From Sphingomonas sp. PsM26 (GTDB taxonomy: Bacteria; Pseudomonadota; Alphaproteobacteria; Sphingomonadales; Sphingomonadaceae), in contig JARUXA010000019.1 in assembly GCA_030433805.1 (NCBI GenBank), forward strand, positions 1 to 64,000: a stretch of 64,000 nucleotides of DNA, written 5' to 3'. The notes beneath the pieces were generated by a model. The model saw only the letters and a program-made list of their open reading frames with translations, was not told where the DNA came from and searched no databases. Of this stretch, positions 42,271 to 50,920 are shown piece by piece (within the stretch, counting starts at the first letter, position 1; every line of letters begins with the position of its first letter). Both the position numbers and the translations under genes were made by a program.

Positions 42271-43458
42271 TCAGAGCGTGGGCGCGAGGCCGGGCTTGAG
42301 GACGACCTTGGTCACCTCATTCTGGTTGTCGTGGAACATCTTGTAACCCTGTGGCGCCTCTTCCAGCGAAAGCCGGTGCGAGATGAGGAAGGTCGTGTCG
42401 ATCTTCTCCTCGAGGATCGCCGCGAGCAGTCCGGGCAAGTAATGCTGGACGTGCGTCTGGCCGGTCTTGAGCGTCAGGCCCTTTTCCATGAACGCGCCGA
42501 GCGGGAATTTGTCGACGAAACCGCCGTACACCGCAGGCATCGAGACGCGCCCGCCCTTGCGGCAGGCGTAGATCGCTTGACGGATCGCATGGGTGCGATC
42601 GGTGCCGAGGAAGGTCGACTTCTTGATCTGGTCGATGACGTTGTCAACGAAAAAGCCATGTGCTTCCAATCCGACGCTGTCGATCACCGCATCGGGACCG
42701 ATCCCGCCGGTCATCTCCATCAGCGCGTCATAGACTGCCGAATCCTCGAAATTGATCGTCTCCGCGCCGAACTTCTTCGCGAGTTCGAGACGACGCGGGA
42801 AGTGATCGATCGCGATGACGCGTTCGGCACCCATCAGGAACGCCGATTGCACCGCGAACAGCCCGACCGGTCCGCAACCCCAGACCGCGACGGTATCGCC
42901 GGGTTCGATGTCGGCATTCTCCGCCGCCATCCAGCCGGTGGGGAGGACGTCGGACAGGAACAGCACCTTCTCGTCGTCGATCCCCTCGGGGATGACGATC
43001 GGGCCGACGTCGCTGAACGGCACACGGACATATTCCGCCTGGCCGCCGGCATAGCCGCCGGTCATGTGGCTGTAGCCGAACAGCCCGGACATCGGCTGGC
43101 CATACAGCGTCTGCGCAATGTCTTGATTGTCCGCCGGGAGGCCATTGTCGCAGGCCGAATATTGATGCTTGCCACAGTGGTAGCAGCTGCCGCACGCGAT
43201 GGTGAACGGGACGACGACCTTCTGGCCCTTCTTGAGCGTCGACTTGGGGCCGATCTCGACCACTTCGCCCATGAATTCATGGCCGAGGATGTCCCCCGAC
43301 TGCATTGTCGGGATATAGCCGTCGTACAGATGCAAGTCAGAGCCGCAGATCGCGGTCGCGGTGATCTTGATGATCGCGTCGCGCGGGTTGATGATCTCGG
43401 GATCGTCGACGGTGTCGACGCGGACGTCGTGACGGCCGTGCCAGGTCAGCGCGCGCAT
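42271..43458 (-). CDS. Zinc-dependent alcohol dehydrogenase (formaldehyde dehydrogenase-like)
   Basis: A 395-residue medium-chain dehydrogenase. Catalytic zinc ligands are C38, H60 and E61 ('ICGSDLH', 'LGHEFMG'). The structural zinc site is C89, C92, C95 and C103 ('CGSCYHCGKHQYSAC'). The Rossmann motif is 'VWGCGPVGLFAVQSAF'. The long insert after the structural zinc and the overall pattern resemble glutathione-independent formaldehyde dehydrogenases. Its start overlaps the stop of the SRPBCC gene. The pair is probably induced under stress. Confidence 0.9.
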   Translation of the reverse strand: MRALTWHGRHDVRVDTVDDPEIINPRDAIIKITATAICGSDLHLYDGYIPTMQSGDILGHEFMGEVVEIGPKSTLKKGQKVVVPFTIACGSCYHCGKHQYSACDNGLPADNQDIAQTLYGQPMSGLFGYSHMTGGYAGGQAEYVRVPFSDVGPIVIPEGIDDEKVLFLSDVLPTGWMAAENADIEPGDTVAVWGCGPVGLFAVQSAFLMGAERVIAIDHFPRRLELAKKFGAETINFEDSAVYDALMEMTGGIGPDAVIDSVGLEAHGFFVDNVIDQIKKSTFLGTDRTHAIRQAIYACRKGGRVSMPAVYGGFVDKFPLGAFMEKGLTLKTGQTHVQHYLPGLLAAILEEKIDTTFLISHRLSLEEAPQGYKMFHDNQNEVTKVVLKPGLAPTL

Positions 43459-44039
43459 CAGGCCTTCTCCTCTTCATATTGCTTGCGCGTCTGCGCGGCG
43501 GTGGCGACTTCGCCGGTTTCCATCAATTGCTTGAAGCGGCGCAGGTCGCGGCGCGCCTGGATCGCGGGTTCGCGCTGGAACAGCTTGGCGATCAGCTTGC
43601 CGACGACGCCTGCGGGCGGATCGTAGAGCAATGTCGCAGTCACGACGGTGCCGCGCGCACCGGCATCACGGAAGTCGACGCGGCCGCTATTGTCGATGTC
43701 GGCACCGGGTTCGGACGCCCAAGCGATAAACTCACCGACGACTTCGTCGGTGACGACCGAGTCCCACTCGACCGTCTTGCCGCCGGGCGCTTTCACGACC
43801 CAGTGCGACCGCTTGGCGTCGAGGACGTCGATCCGCTCGACATTGTCCATGAAGGTCGGAAGATTGGTGAAGTCGCGAAAATAGGCGAAGAGTTCGGCGC
43901 GCGGCCGGTTGATCGTGACCGCACGGCCGACAATTGCGTCGCCGCGCTTTTCGAGCAGCGAGTCGGTCATCGCTTCTACTGCGGCAGAGTTGTGTTTGGA
44001 TGCGGATAGCGGGGCATCGTCGGTATTGACGTCTGGCAT
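43458..44039 (-). CDS. SRPBCC-family cyclase/dehydrase-like protein
   Basis: A 193-residue START/SRPBCC-fold protein ('GRAVTINRPRAELFAYFRDF', 'LPTFMDNVERIDVLD', 'HWVVKAPGGKTVEWDSVV', 'IAWASEPGADIDNSGRVDF'). The family holds hydrophobic ligands in a deep cavity; the function is unknown. The N-terminal ~30 residues are extra and charged. It leads the operon with the ADH gene (TGATG overlap) and SDR gene. GGAGGG precedes the ATG at 44039, with a likely stress promoter further upstream. Confidence 0.85.
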   Translation of the reverse strand: MPDVNTDDAPLSASKHNSAAVEAMTDSLLEKRGDAIVGRAVTINRPRAELFAYFRDFTNLPTFMDNVERIDVLDAKRSHWVVKAPGGKTVEWDSVVTDEVVGEFIAWASEPGADIDNSGRVDFRDAGARGTVVTATLLYDPPAGVVGKLIAKLFQREPAIQARRDLRRFKQLMETGEVATAAQTRKQYEEEKA

Positions 44040-44066
44040 CGGGCCCTCCTGGATTGTGATGTCGTT

Positions 44067-44093
44067 AACGCGCCGGGGGGGCGGGACGGTTCC
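44067..44093 (-). promoter_or_regulatory. Candidate EcfG-type promoter of the SRPBCC-ADH-SDR operon
   Basis: On the minus strand GGAAC (44093-44089) and CGTT (44070-44067) match the alphaproteobacterial general-stress sigma factor EcfG consensus. The spacer is 18 bases, one longer than the usual 16-17. The box is placed 27 bases before the start codon. Confidence 0.5.
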
Positions 44094-44175
44094 TGCGAAA
44101 AGAGGATAACCTCGATTAGGCGCGACGGAGCGGTCGCGCGGCACGCCGGTTGAGCAAAGCGCCAAGGGGGGCCAT

Positions 44176-45228
44176 ATGAAGGGTATGAACGCAGCCCCGA
44201 TAAAAGAGCTGAACGATCGCGCGCGCGACATCTTTCGCGTCGTCGTCGAAAGCTATCTCGACACGGGCGCACCGATCGGGTCGCGCGCGATCGCGCATCT
44301 GTCGGGGCTCAACCTGTCGCCTGCGTCGATCCGCAACGTAATGCAGGATCTTGAGGAACTCGGGTTGCTCGCCGCGCCGCATACGAGTGCGGGGCGGATG
44401 CCGACTGAAACCGGGCTGCGGCTGTTCGTCGACGGGATGATGCAGGCGCTCGAACCCTCCGCCGAGGAACAGGCCGCGATCGCGGCGCGGCTGACACATG
44501 CCGGGCCGGTCGAGGAAGCCATCGCCGCGACGACGGCGGCGCTGTCGGGGCTGTCGGCATGCGCGGGGATGGTGATGGTCGCCAAGCGCGAGTTGGTGCT
44601 GCGGCAAATGAGCTTCGTGCCCTTGTCCGCCGAACGCGCGCTCGCGGTGCTGGTCGGTGCGGATGGATCGGTCGAGAATCGCGTGATCGCGTTGCCGCCG
44701 GGTCTCCCGGTGTCCGCGCTGGTCGAGGCGGGCAATTACATGAGCGCGATGCTCGGCGGCCTGACGATCGCCGAGGCGCGCGCCCGGATCGAGACCGAGA
44801 TGATGCACGAGCGTGCCGAACTCGACGGTGCCGCGCGGGCGCTGATCGAGCGCGGGCTCGCGGTTTGGAGCGAGGATGGCGATCGGCGTCCGGTGCTGAT
44901 CGTGCGCGGTCAGGCGCGGCTGATCGACGATGCTGCCGCGGCCGACCTGGAACGGGTGCGCGACCTGCTCGACGATCTCGAGGGGAAACAGGATATTGCG
45001 CGGTTGCTTGACAATGCCGCGGCGGGGGATGCGACGCGCATCTTCATTGGTGCCGAGACCAAATTGTTTGCGCTGACGGGGTCGTCGGTGATCGCCAAAC
45101 CGTTCCGCGGATTGGACGGTCGCGTGGTTGGAGTCGTCGGCGTGATTGGCCCGACGCGGTTGAACTATGCGCGCGTCGTGCCCATGGTGGATTATACCGC
45201 CGCGACACTCGCGCGCTTGATGGGTTGA
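44176..45228 (+). CDS. hrcA: Heat-inducible transcription repressor
   Basis: A 350-residue HrcA. The N-terminal winged helix has 'LNDRARDIFRVVVESYLDTGAPIGSRAI' and 'LNLSPASIRNVMQDLEELGLL', followed by the dimerisation core with 'TSAGRMPTETGLRLFVDGM'. HrcA binds CIRCE elements (TTAGCACTC-N9-GAGTGCTAA) in front of groESL and dnaK genes and needs GroEL for activity. No full CIRCE is visible in this window, so the targets lie elsewhere. It is followed by grpE and is divergent from the SRPBCC operon. Confidence 0.96.
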   Translation: MKGMNAAPIKELNDRARDIFRVVVESYLDTGAPIGSRAIAHLSGLNLSPASIRNVMQDLEELGLLAAPHTSAGRMPTETGLRLFVDGMMQALEPSAEEQAAIAARLTHAGPVEEAIAATTAALSGLSACAGMVMVAKRELVLRQMSFVPLSAERALAVLVGADGSVENRVIALPPGLPVSALVEAGNYMSAMLGGLTIAEARARIETEMMHERAELDGAARALIERGLAVWSEDGDRRPVLIVRGQARLIDDAAAADLERVRDLLDDLEGKQDIARLLDNAAAGDATRIFIGAETKLFALTGSSVIAKPFRGLDGRVVGVVGVIGPTRLNYARVVPMVDYTAATLARLMG

Positions 45229-45248
45229 ACACGGGATTTTTGGACGAC

Positions 45249-45800
45249 ATGAGCGATAACGACACCAACCAGGCCTCTGATTTGCGCGAAGAAACCGCCG
45301 CAGCCGCGCCCGAAGTCGCCGAGCATGATGCCGCCGACGCACGTCTCGAGAAGCTCGAGGCAGAACTCGCTGAGTCGAAGCAGGCGGTTTTGTATGCGCA
45401 CGCCGAGGCGCAGAACATCCGCCGCCGCGCGGAGAAGGAAACCGCCGACGCACGCGCCTATGCTTCGACGGCGTTTGCGCGCGATCTGCTGTCGGTTGCC
45501 GACAATCTTGCGCGCGGTCTCGACGCGATTCCCGCAGAGTTGCGCGAGGACGAGAAGATGAAGGGTCTTGTCGCCGGTCTCGACGCGACCGGACGCGAAC
45601 TCGAAGCAGTGTTCCAGCGCCACGGCATCAAGAAGATGACGACGATCGGGGAGAAGCTCGACCCGAATTTCCACCAGGCGATGTTCGAACTCCCGAGCGA
45701 CGAACCGGCCGGCACGGTCGTGCAGGAAATGCAGTCGGGCTACATGATCAAGGATCGGTTGCTGCGTCCGGCGCTGGTTGGGGTCGCCAAGGCTCAGTGA
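45249..45800 (+). CDS. grpE: Nucleotide exchange factor for DnaK
   Basis: A 183-residue GrpE. The N-terminal ~40 residues are acidic; then comes the long coiled-coil ('LEKLEAELAESKQAVLYAHAEAQNIRRRAEKE'-type) and the C-terminal beta domain with 'DLLSVADNLARGLD', 'LDPNFHQAMFELPSDEPAGTV' and 'YMIKDRLLRPALVGVA'. The ATG at 45249 is preferred to a TTG at 45225 that lies at the hrcA stop. The pair hrcA-grpE is a typical heat-shock unit; dnaK is not here. Confidence 0.95.
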   Translation: MSDNDTNQASDLREETAAAAPEVAEHDAADARLEKLEAELAESKQAVLYAHAEAQNIRRRAEKETADARAYASTAFARDLLSVADNLARGLDAIPAELREDEKMKGLVAGLDATGRELEAVFQRHGIKKMTTIGEKLDPNFHQAMFELPSDEPAGTVVQEMQSGYMIKDRLLRPALVGVAKAQ

Positions 45801-45809
45801 TGCGAACGG

Positions 45810-45837
45810 GGCGGTCGACCATAGTCTAGCGACCGCC
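45810..45837. terminator. Hairpin terminator between grpE and the glycosyltransferase gene
   Basis: An 8-base GGCGGTCG/CGACCGCC stem with a 12-base loop, followed by TTACC, nine bases after grpE. It may serve both convergent genes. Confidence 0.5.
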
Positions 45838-45903
45838 TTACCTACCCGCCGCGACGTCGGATGCCGGCTCGTTCGGTAGGGACCGCCGCCGGTGCGGACG
45901 CCG

Positions 45904-47064
45904 TCAGTTTGTGACCATCGTTCGAACGTTAACGGTCCGGGTCAGCGATTTTAAGTAGGCCAGGGACGATTGAAAGTTCAACGTGTCCTGCACTCGGTTG
46001 TAAGCATTCACCGCGATCGTCTGAAGCCGTGTGCGGTCGCTCAGCGCCTCGTCGATCACGACGTCCAGATCGCTTAAATCCCACGCGACGGGAAGATACG
46101 TTTCGCCCGGGCGAAACACGTCGCCCATGACGTCCAAGTGCGACATATCGGGTTTGATCAGTACCGCGCCGACAGCGAAGGCTTCAAAATCGCGCCAACA
46201 TAGTTCGCCATAGCCGAATGGACTGAAGCACAGATGCGACCGCGCCAGCTCATCCATATACTTGCTCTTGCTGACCATTCCGTCCTTAGCGAGCTTGTAC
46301 TTCCGCATCTGCGAAACGCGTTCATAGGCCAACTGACGCATATTGCCGTACCATCCCGAGCCTTTGGTCTGGAGACGCGCATGTACGTCGATGTCACTGG
46401 GGCGGAAGTTGGGCATGTCGTCTTGGAAGCGACGATACAATTGACTGCTCGTGCTGAACGACGGGGTCAACCGCAGTTTGGGTAGGATTGCGGCCGGGGT
46501 CGTCCACGTTCTCGTTGGATAGTCGATCGCAAAGAAGCGCGAATAAAAGTCCATCAAGTTGGTGTGCGCTTGCACGTCATCAACATACGATGCCTTGTCC
46601 TGCAGCAGCGACTTTTTGGCATAGATATCGATGTAAGGTTCGACGCCTTCGGCGAACCGGATGTCGCATGGGGCGAACCAATCGCAAAATACGATCCATG
46701 CATTGGGGCTCGCTTGCCGGAGTGCCTCCACTGCGCTGACGTCCAGGGTGGCATATTGGCCGAAGCATGGCTGATACATGATCGTTGTCGCGGTCTTCAA
46801 AAGACGCTCAGGTACTGGCTTCACCGCGTTGACCGCACGAACACTGATACCGACGTCCCGCAGACGACCGATCCCGCGGAGAAACGGTGAAAACTGCGGC
46901 TCGGCAAGGCGATCATCCTGATATAGCAGCAGGCACCTTTCGGCGCATTCTGGGTCAAACTCTCGTTTCAGGCGCTCTGTTGTCAGCGGCTGCATGATCC
47001 GCGCAACGGACGTATAATGCAGCGCAGTTCGGAAAAGCGTGTCATCGATCCGGGGCATCATCAT
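45904..47064 (-). CDS. Glycosyltransferase-like protein (exostosin-type C-terminus)
   Basis: A 386-residue protein. The C-terminal region 'SKYMDELARSHLCFSPFGYGELCWRDFEAFAVGAVLIKPDMSHLD'-like pattern (motif around FGYGELCWRDFEA) is the conserved nucleotide-sugar-binding part of exostosin-type/GT1-like glycosyltransferases. The N-terminal half has no clear motif. It is the AT-richest gene of the region and suggests acquisition, probably for surface polysaccharide. Three ATG codons at 47064 and GGGAAG upstream are preferred; a TTG at 47139 would add 25 residues. No neighbour of the same pathway is visible. Confidence 0.7.
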   Translation of the reverse strand: MMMPRIDDTLFRTALHYTSVARIMQPLTTERLKREFDPECAERCLLLYQDDRLAEPQFSPFLRGIGRLRDVGISVRAVNAVKPVPERLLKTATTIMYQPCFGQYATLDVSAVEALRQASPNAWIVFCDWFAPCDIRFAEGVEPYIDIYAKKSLLQDKASYVDDVQAHTNLMDFYSRFFAIDYPTRTWTTPAAILPKLRLTPSFSTSSQLYRRFQDDMPNFRPSDIDVHARLQTKGSGWYGNMRQLAYERVSQMRKYKLAKDGMVSKSKYMDELARSHLCFSPFGYGELCWRDFEAFAVGAVLIKPDMSHLDVMGDVFRPGETYLPVAWDLSDLDVVIDEALSDRTRLQTIAVNAYNRVQDTLNFQSSLAYLKSLTRTVNVRTMVTN

Positions 47065-47139
47065 CGGAAGCTTCCCATGTGAGTCATGCACGTTGAGCGT
47101 GCGGTCCGGATTGGCATTCGCAAGACGTGTTCCTGACAA

Positions 47140-47467
47140 TGGCTATCCCTGTTCGGGCGTTGATAAGGCGCGAGAGTGTTTCGATGGTGAGTGAATGACT
47201 TCACCTCCCATCGATGGTCGACAGGGAATGTCACCCTCTAGGAGTAGGTCGCAGCCACGTTTCGACGGTTCGTGCCACTGACGGGTTCGGACGTCGGCGG
47301 AACGATCACGCGGTGCGAACATCCTCTTGGAATTCGAATGCCCATAGGTACAGTTCCTAAGCAAGCCCAGCTGGCGCTCCTCGTTATTACCGCACGCCCA
47401 TTACGTAACAACTTAGACGAGCATCATATGCAATTATCCAGTGCAAATCAAATACGGTGAAAACTTT
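47140..47467. other. Low-GC intergenic region between glycosyltransferase and threonine synthase genes
   Basis: About 330 bases with GC clearly lower than the neighbours. A 62-codon ORF on the plus strand (47272-47460) and a 73-codon ORF on the minus strand (47364-47143) have no recognisable product and no good ribosome site, so I call neither. The last ~60 bases are the leader of the threonine synthase gene. The region could be part of the acquired segment. Confidence 0.4.
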
Positions 47468-48691
47468 ATGAACAACACCACCACTGACCGTGAAACGTAT
47501 GTAACAAATCTGCAATGTTCTATCACCGGGGAGATTTATGAGGCCGATGTACTGCATGGTTTGTCGAGGGCGGGACGGCCGTTGCTCGTACGTTACGATC
47601 TGGCTGCGCTTAAATCTGCGCTGACTCGGGACGAGGTTGCCGCGCGCCCGACGGATCTTTGGCGGTGGCGCGAACTGTTGCCGGTACGCCGGACCGAAAA
47701 CATCGTCAGTCTGGGCGAGATCGAGACACCGTTGCTCGCCATCCCCAAGAGCGCGGGCAGCCCCAACGTCATGGTCAAGGACGAGGGCCGTTTGCCCACC
47801 GGGTCGTTCAAGGCGCGGGGCCTCGTAATGGCGGTTGCGATGGCGAAGGAGCTCGGCGTCACGCGAATCGCGATGCCGACCAACGGCAATGCCGGTGCCG
47901 CGCTGGCGGCCTATGCCACACGCTGTGGAATCGAGACGATCGTGTTCTGTCCCGAGGATACGCCGGAGATCAACGTGCGCGAGATCGCGCTGCAGGGGGC
48001 ACGGGTCTACCGCGTCAACGGGCTGATCGACGATTGCGGCGCGATCGTCGGCAAGGGCGCGGCCGAAGGGCGGTGGTTCGATTTCTCGACGCTCAAGGAG
48101 CCGTATCGGATCGAAGGCAAGAAGACGATGGGGCTCGAACTCGCCGCACAATTCGGGTGGAAGCTGCCCGATGCGATCTTCTATCCGACCGGCGGGGGCA
48201 CCGGGCTGATCGGGATGTGGAAGGCGTTCGACGAGCTCGAGCAGCTCGGCTGGATCGGGTCCGAGCGCCCGCGCATGTATGCCGTCCAGGCGAGCGGCTG
48301 CGCACCCATCGTGCGGGCGTTCGAAGCGGGTGAGGAACATGCCGAGCGCTGGGAAGATGCGGCGACGGTCGCGGCCGGGATCCGGGTGCCCAAGGCCGTC
48401 GGGGACTTCTTGATCCTGCGTGCGGTGCGTGAAAGCGGCGGCAAGGCGCTCGGCGTCGGTGACCCAGCAATCCTGAAGGCGGTCGATGACTGCGCCAAGA
48501 AGGACGGGTTGCTGCTGTGCCCCGAGGGTGGCGCGACGCTGGCGGCGTATCGCGAGGCGCTGCGCACTGGGGAAGTGGATGAGGACGAGCGGGTGGTGCT
48601 GTTCAATTGCGCGACCGGACTCAAATATCCGATGCCTGCAGCAGATGCGGCGATCGACCGGTTCGCACCGATTGACTTCGACGCGCTGTAG
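47468..48691 (+). CDS. thrC: Threonine synthase
   Basis: A 407-residue PLP enzyme of the tryptophan-synthase-beta fold. The Schiff-base lysine is K115 in 'LPTGSFKARGL'. The phosphate loop is 'YPTGGGTGLIGM', and 'PTNGNAGAALAAYA' is the substrate loop. The N-terminal zinc-like start 'NLQCSITGEIYEAD' is the extra domain of the short-type threonine synthase group. It converts O-phosphohomoserine to threonine. The ATG at 47468 follows a GGTGAAAA ribosome site. It could be one of two threonine synthases, as sphingomonads often have a second ThrC. Confidence 0.88.
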   Translation: MNNTTTDRETYVTNLQCSITGEIYEADVLHGLSRAGRPLLVRYDLAALKSALTRDEVAARPTDLWRWRELLPVRRTENIVSLGEIETPLLAIPKSAGSPNVMVKDEGRLPTGSFKARGLVMAVAMAKELGVTRIAMPTNGNAGAALAAYATRCGIETIVFCPEDTPEINVREIALQGARVYRVNGLIDDCGAIVGKGAAEGRWFDFSTLKEPYRIEGKKTMGLELAAQFGWKLPDAIFYPTGGGTGLIGMWKAFDELEQLGWIGSERPRMYAVQASGCAPIVRAFEAGEEHAERWEDAATVAAGIRVPKAVGDFLILRAVRESGGKALGVGDPAILKAVDDCAKKDGLLLCPEGGATLAAYREALRTGEVDEDERVVLFNCATGLKYPMPAADAAIDRFAPIDFDAL

Positions 48692-48737
48692 AGGGGCTGA
48701 AGGGTGCCGGCAGTTCGCTCGGTTCCATCAGTACCCT

Positions 48738-48849
48738 AGCGCTTCCCTGGCGAAGGCCGGGGCCCAGTAGAAATGATGGCTGTCATCGCGCGCAGCGTCC
48801 GACACCGTCCGGCTCGCTACTGGGCCCCGGCCTGCGCCGGGGAAGCGCT
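48738..48849. repeat. REP-like palindrome, copy 3
   Basis: 33-base arms (48738-48770 and 48817-48849, two mismatches) with a 46-base spacer. The right arm ends exactly at the dapE stop codon. It lies between the convergent threonine synthase and dapE genes. Confidence 0.88.
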
Positions 48850-49982
48850 TAAATGGCTACGCTTTCCATGATGTCCGCGTAGATCGCCGTCAGTGCAATC
48901 AGGTCGTCGATTGCCACCGCTTCGTCGAGCTTGTGCATCGTCGCGTTGAGCAGCCCGAATTCGACCGTCGGGCAGACCGCGGACAGGAACCGCGCGTCGG
49001 AGGTGCCGCCGGTGGTGGACAGCTCCGGGGCGATTCCAGTGTGCCGCTCGATCGCCGCTGCGACCAGTGCCGAGAGCGGCCCGGGCTTGGTCAGGAACGC
49101 TTCGCCCGAAATCCGTGCGGTCACGGCCGCGCCCGGGTCGTGCCGCGCAACCACTGCTTCGATGCGTTCGACCAGACCGGCCCCGGTGTGCTCGTCGTTG
49201 AAGCGGATGCTGATCCGTGCCTCTGCACGTGCAGGAATGACGTTGGTCGCGGGGTTGCCGACGGTGATGTCGGTGATCTCGATATTGGACACCTGGAACC
49301 AGCGATTGCCCTCGTCGAGCACGATCGCGTCGATCTCCGCCAGGATCGCGACTAGGCGGGGGATCGGATTGTCGGCAAGGTGCGGATAGGCGACGTGTCC
49401 CTGCAGGCCGGCAACTGCGATCCACAGGTTGACCGATCCGCGCCGCCCGATCTTGATCGTGTCGCCGAGCCGATGCGCGGAGGTCGGTTCTCCGACGAGG
49501 CAGAAGTCGGGTGCTACACCATGCGCGCGCATGCGATCGATGAGTGCGCGGGTGCCGTAGGTCGCGGGGCCTTCCTCGTCCCCAGTGATGATCAGGCTGA
49601 GCGGCGCACCGGGCGCTTCCGGGATGGCGGCGACGAACGCCGCGATGGCGCCCTTCATGTCGACCGCGCCGCGACCGTAAAGCAGGCCGCCGCGCTCGGT
49701 CGGGGCGAAGGCGTCGTTCGTCCAGCCGTCACCTGGCGGGACGACGTCGAGATGCCCGGCAAAGGCGAGATGGCGACCGTTTCCGGCGCGCGTTGCGAGG
49801 AGATTCTCGACCGGGCCATCGGGTACGTCGCCGGTCACGAACCGATCGACCGAGAAGCCCAGCGCGATCAGCGCGTCGGAAAGCACGTCGAACACCGGCC
49901 CCCGTGCAGGCGTAACGCTGGGACAAGCGAGCAGCGCGGTTGCGAGGCTGACGACATTCGGTGAGCGGGGGGTGTAATCCAT
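48849..49982 (-). CDS. dapE: Succinyl-diaminopimelate desuccinylase
   Basis: A 377-residue M20-family metallohydrolase that makes LL-diaminopimelate for lysine and peptidoglycan. Zinc ligands H77 and D79 ('FAGHLDVVPPG') and D108 ('GRGAVDMKGA'), and the catalytic Glu pair 136/137 ('ITGDEEGPATYGT') are in place, as is the dimerisation domain ('GSVNLWIAVAGLQGHVAYP'). The 'TTGGTSDARF' block is the DapE signature. The ATG at 49982 is chosen; a longer frame upstream runs through the leader of the divergent PEP-CTERM gene. Confidence 0.96.
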   Translation of the reverse strand: MDYTPRSPNVVSLATALLACPSVTPARGPVFDVLSDALIALGFSVDRFVTGDVPDGPVENLLATRAGNGRHLAFAGHLDVVPPGDGWTNDAFAPTERGGLLYGRGAVDMKGAIAAFVAAIPEAPGAPLSLIITGDEEGPATYGTRALIDRMRAHGVAPDFCLVGEPTSAHRLGDTIKIGRRGSVNLWIAVAGLQGHVAYPHLADNPIPRLVAILAEIDAIVLDEGNRWFQVSNIEITDITVGNPATNVIPARAEARISIRFNDEHTGAGLVERIEAVVARHDPGAAVTARISGEAFLTKPGPLSALVAAAIERHTGIAPELSTTGGTSDARFLSAVCPTVEFGLLNATMHKLDEAVAIDDLIALTAIYADIMESVAI

Positions 49983-50117
49983 CCGCCGGACATTGCCCAA
50001 GCGGCGATCGCTTTCAATCCCGTCCGTCGGCGCATCCGCAAGCTTTCCGGGCAGACCGTCGTCCCCGTTTACAATAGACCGAAGCATTAACGATAAAGGA
50101 TCGCGGAAAAGGCGAAG

Positions 50118-50132
50118 TGGAACGTGGCTTGC
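50118..50132 (+). promoter_or_regulatory. Sigma-54 (RpoN) -24/-12 promoter of a PEP-CTERM gene
   Basis: TGGAACG-TGGC-TTGC matches the sigma-54 consensus TGGCACG-N4-TTGC at all but one position, with the obligatory GG-N10-GC spacing. A start site near 50144 would leave a leader of about 33 bases before the ATG at 50177. PEP-CTERM genes are known to be sigma-54-controlled through PrsK/PrsR in some bacteria. Confidence 0.7.
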
Positions 50133-50176
50133 GAAGTCGACGGCAAGAGCAGCATTGCACACCAAGGATAAAGTTA

Positions 50177-50809
50177 ATGAATAAGACCATCCTGTTCACC
50201 GCTGCCGCAACTGCCCTCGTATTCGTCTCGACCGGCGCGAACGCCGCCGCCAACCTCATCAGTGCAGCCGTGACCGGATCGAACGGTGCCACCATCTGGA
50301 ACACGACCAGCGCGACCCGTTCGAATACCGTGTTCGTCCAGCAGCCGATCGGCAATGTGATGAACCCCGAGGGTCAGGCGCTCAACGACCCGACCGAGGC
50401 GGGACTCAACAGCTTCAGCATCAACGGTGACGGCTGGCCGATGGGCACCAAGGGCGCATCGGACCCGGCCTACAAGATGACGCTCACTTTCGCCGATGGC
50501 GCGCAGATCTCCGGGATCTACAACGCGTTGTTCGACGACGTGCTCGACGCGACGTCCGCGACCGTGGGCAACACGACCTACACCTTCACGGGCTTTTCGT
50601 GGGATCGTTCGCGCGCCGACAACGTCAGCGGCACCATCGCGCGACCGGGCGGGGACGGGCGCGACTATGCGGGCCAGTTCTCGTTCACCGCCGTCGAGAG
50701 CGCGGTTCCGGAGCCCACCACCTGGGTGATGATGCTTGCAGGGTTCGGCATGATCGGGCTCGGCTTGCGCTTGCGCCGGACTGCGGCACCGCGGGTCGTT
50801 TACGCCTGA
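50177..50809 (+). CDS. PEPxxWA-CTERM sorting-domain protein
   Basis: A 210-residue exported protein. The signal peptide ends 'TGANAAANLI'. The body is Asn/Thr/Ala-rich with no catalytic motif. The C-terminal sorting signal is 'VPEPTTWVMMLAGFGMIGLGL' followed by RLRRT. AAGGATAAAG stands before the start. It is the only PEP-CTERM gene here with a convincing sigma-54 promoter. No exosortase (epsH/xrtA) gene is in the window. Confidence 0.87.
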   Translation: MNKTILFTAAATALVFVSTGANAAANLISAAVTGSNGATIWNTTSATRSNTVFVQQPIGNVMNPEGQALNDPTEAGLNSFSINGDGWPMGTKGASDPAYKMTLTFADGAQISGIYNALFDDVLDATSATVGNTTYTFTGFSWDRSRADNVSGTIARPGGDGRDYAGQFSFTAVESAVPEPTTWVMMLAGFGMIGLGLRLRRTAAPRVVYA

Positions 50810-50920
50810 TCAGTACCGGCTGTTGCGATGGGAGGCCGTCGGTCCACCAGGGCTGGCGGCCTTCGCCTTGTGGGGAGCGGGTGCCTGCGGCACGATGACG
50901 ATCTTCCGGGGGGAAACGCC

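Noticed and set aside
44140..44180. GTTGAGC ... GGCCATATG before hrcA as a sigma-32 promoter
   Set aside because: The -10 would overlap the hrcA start codon, leaving no leader.
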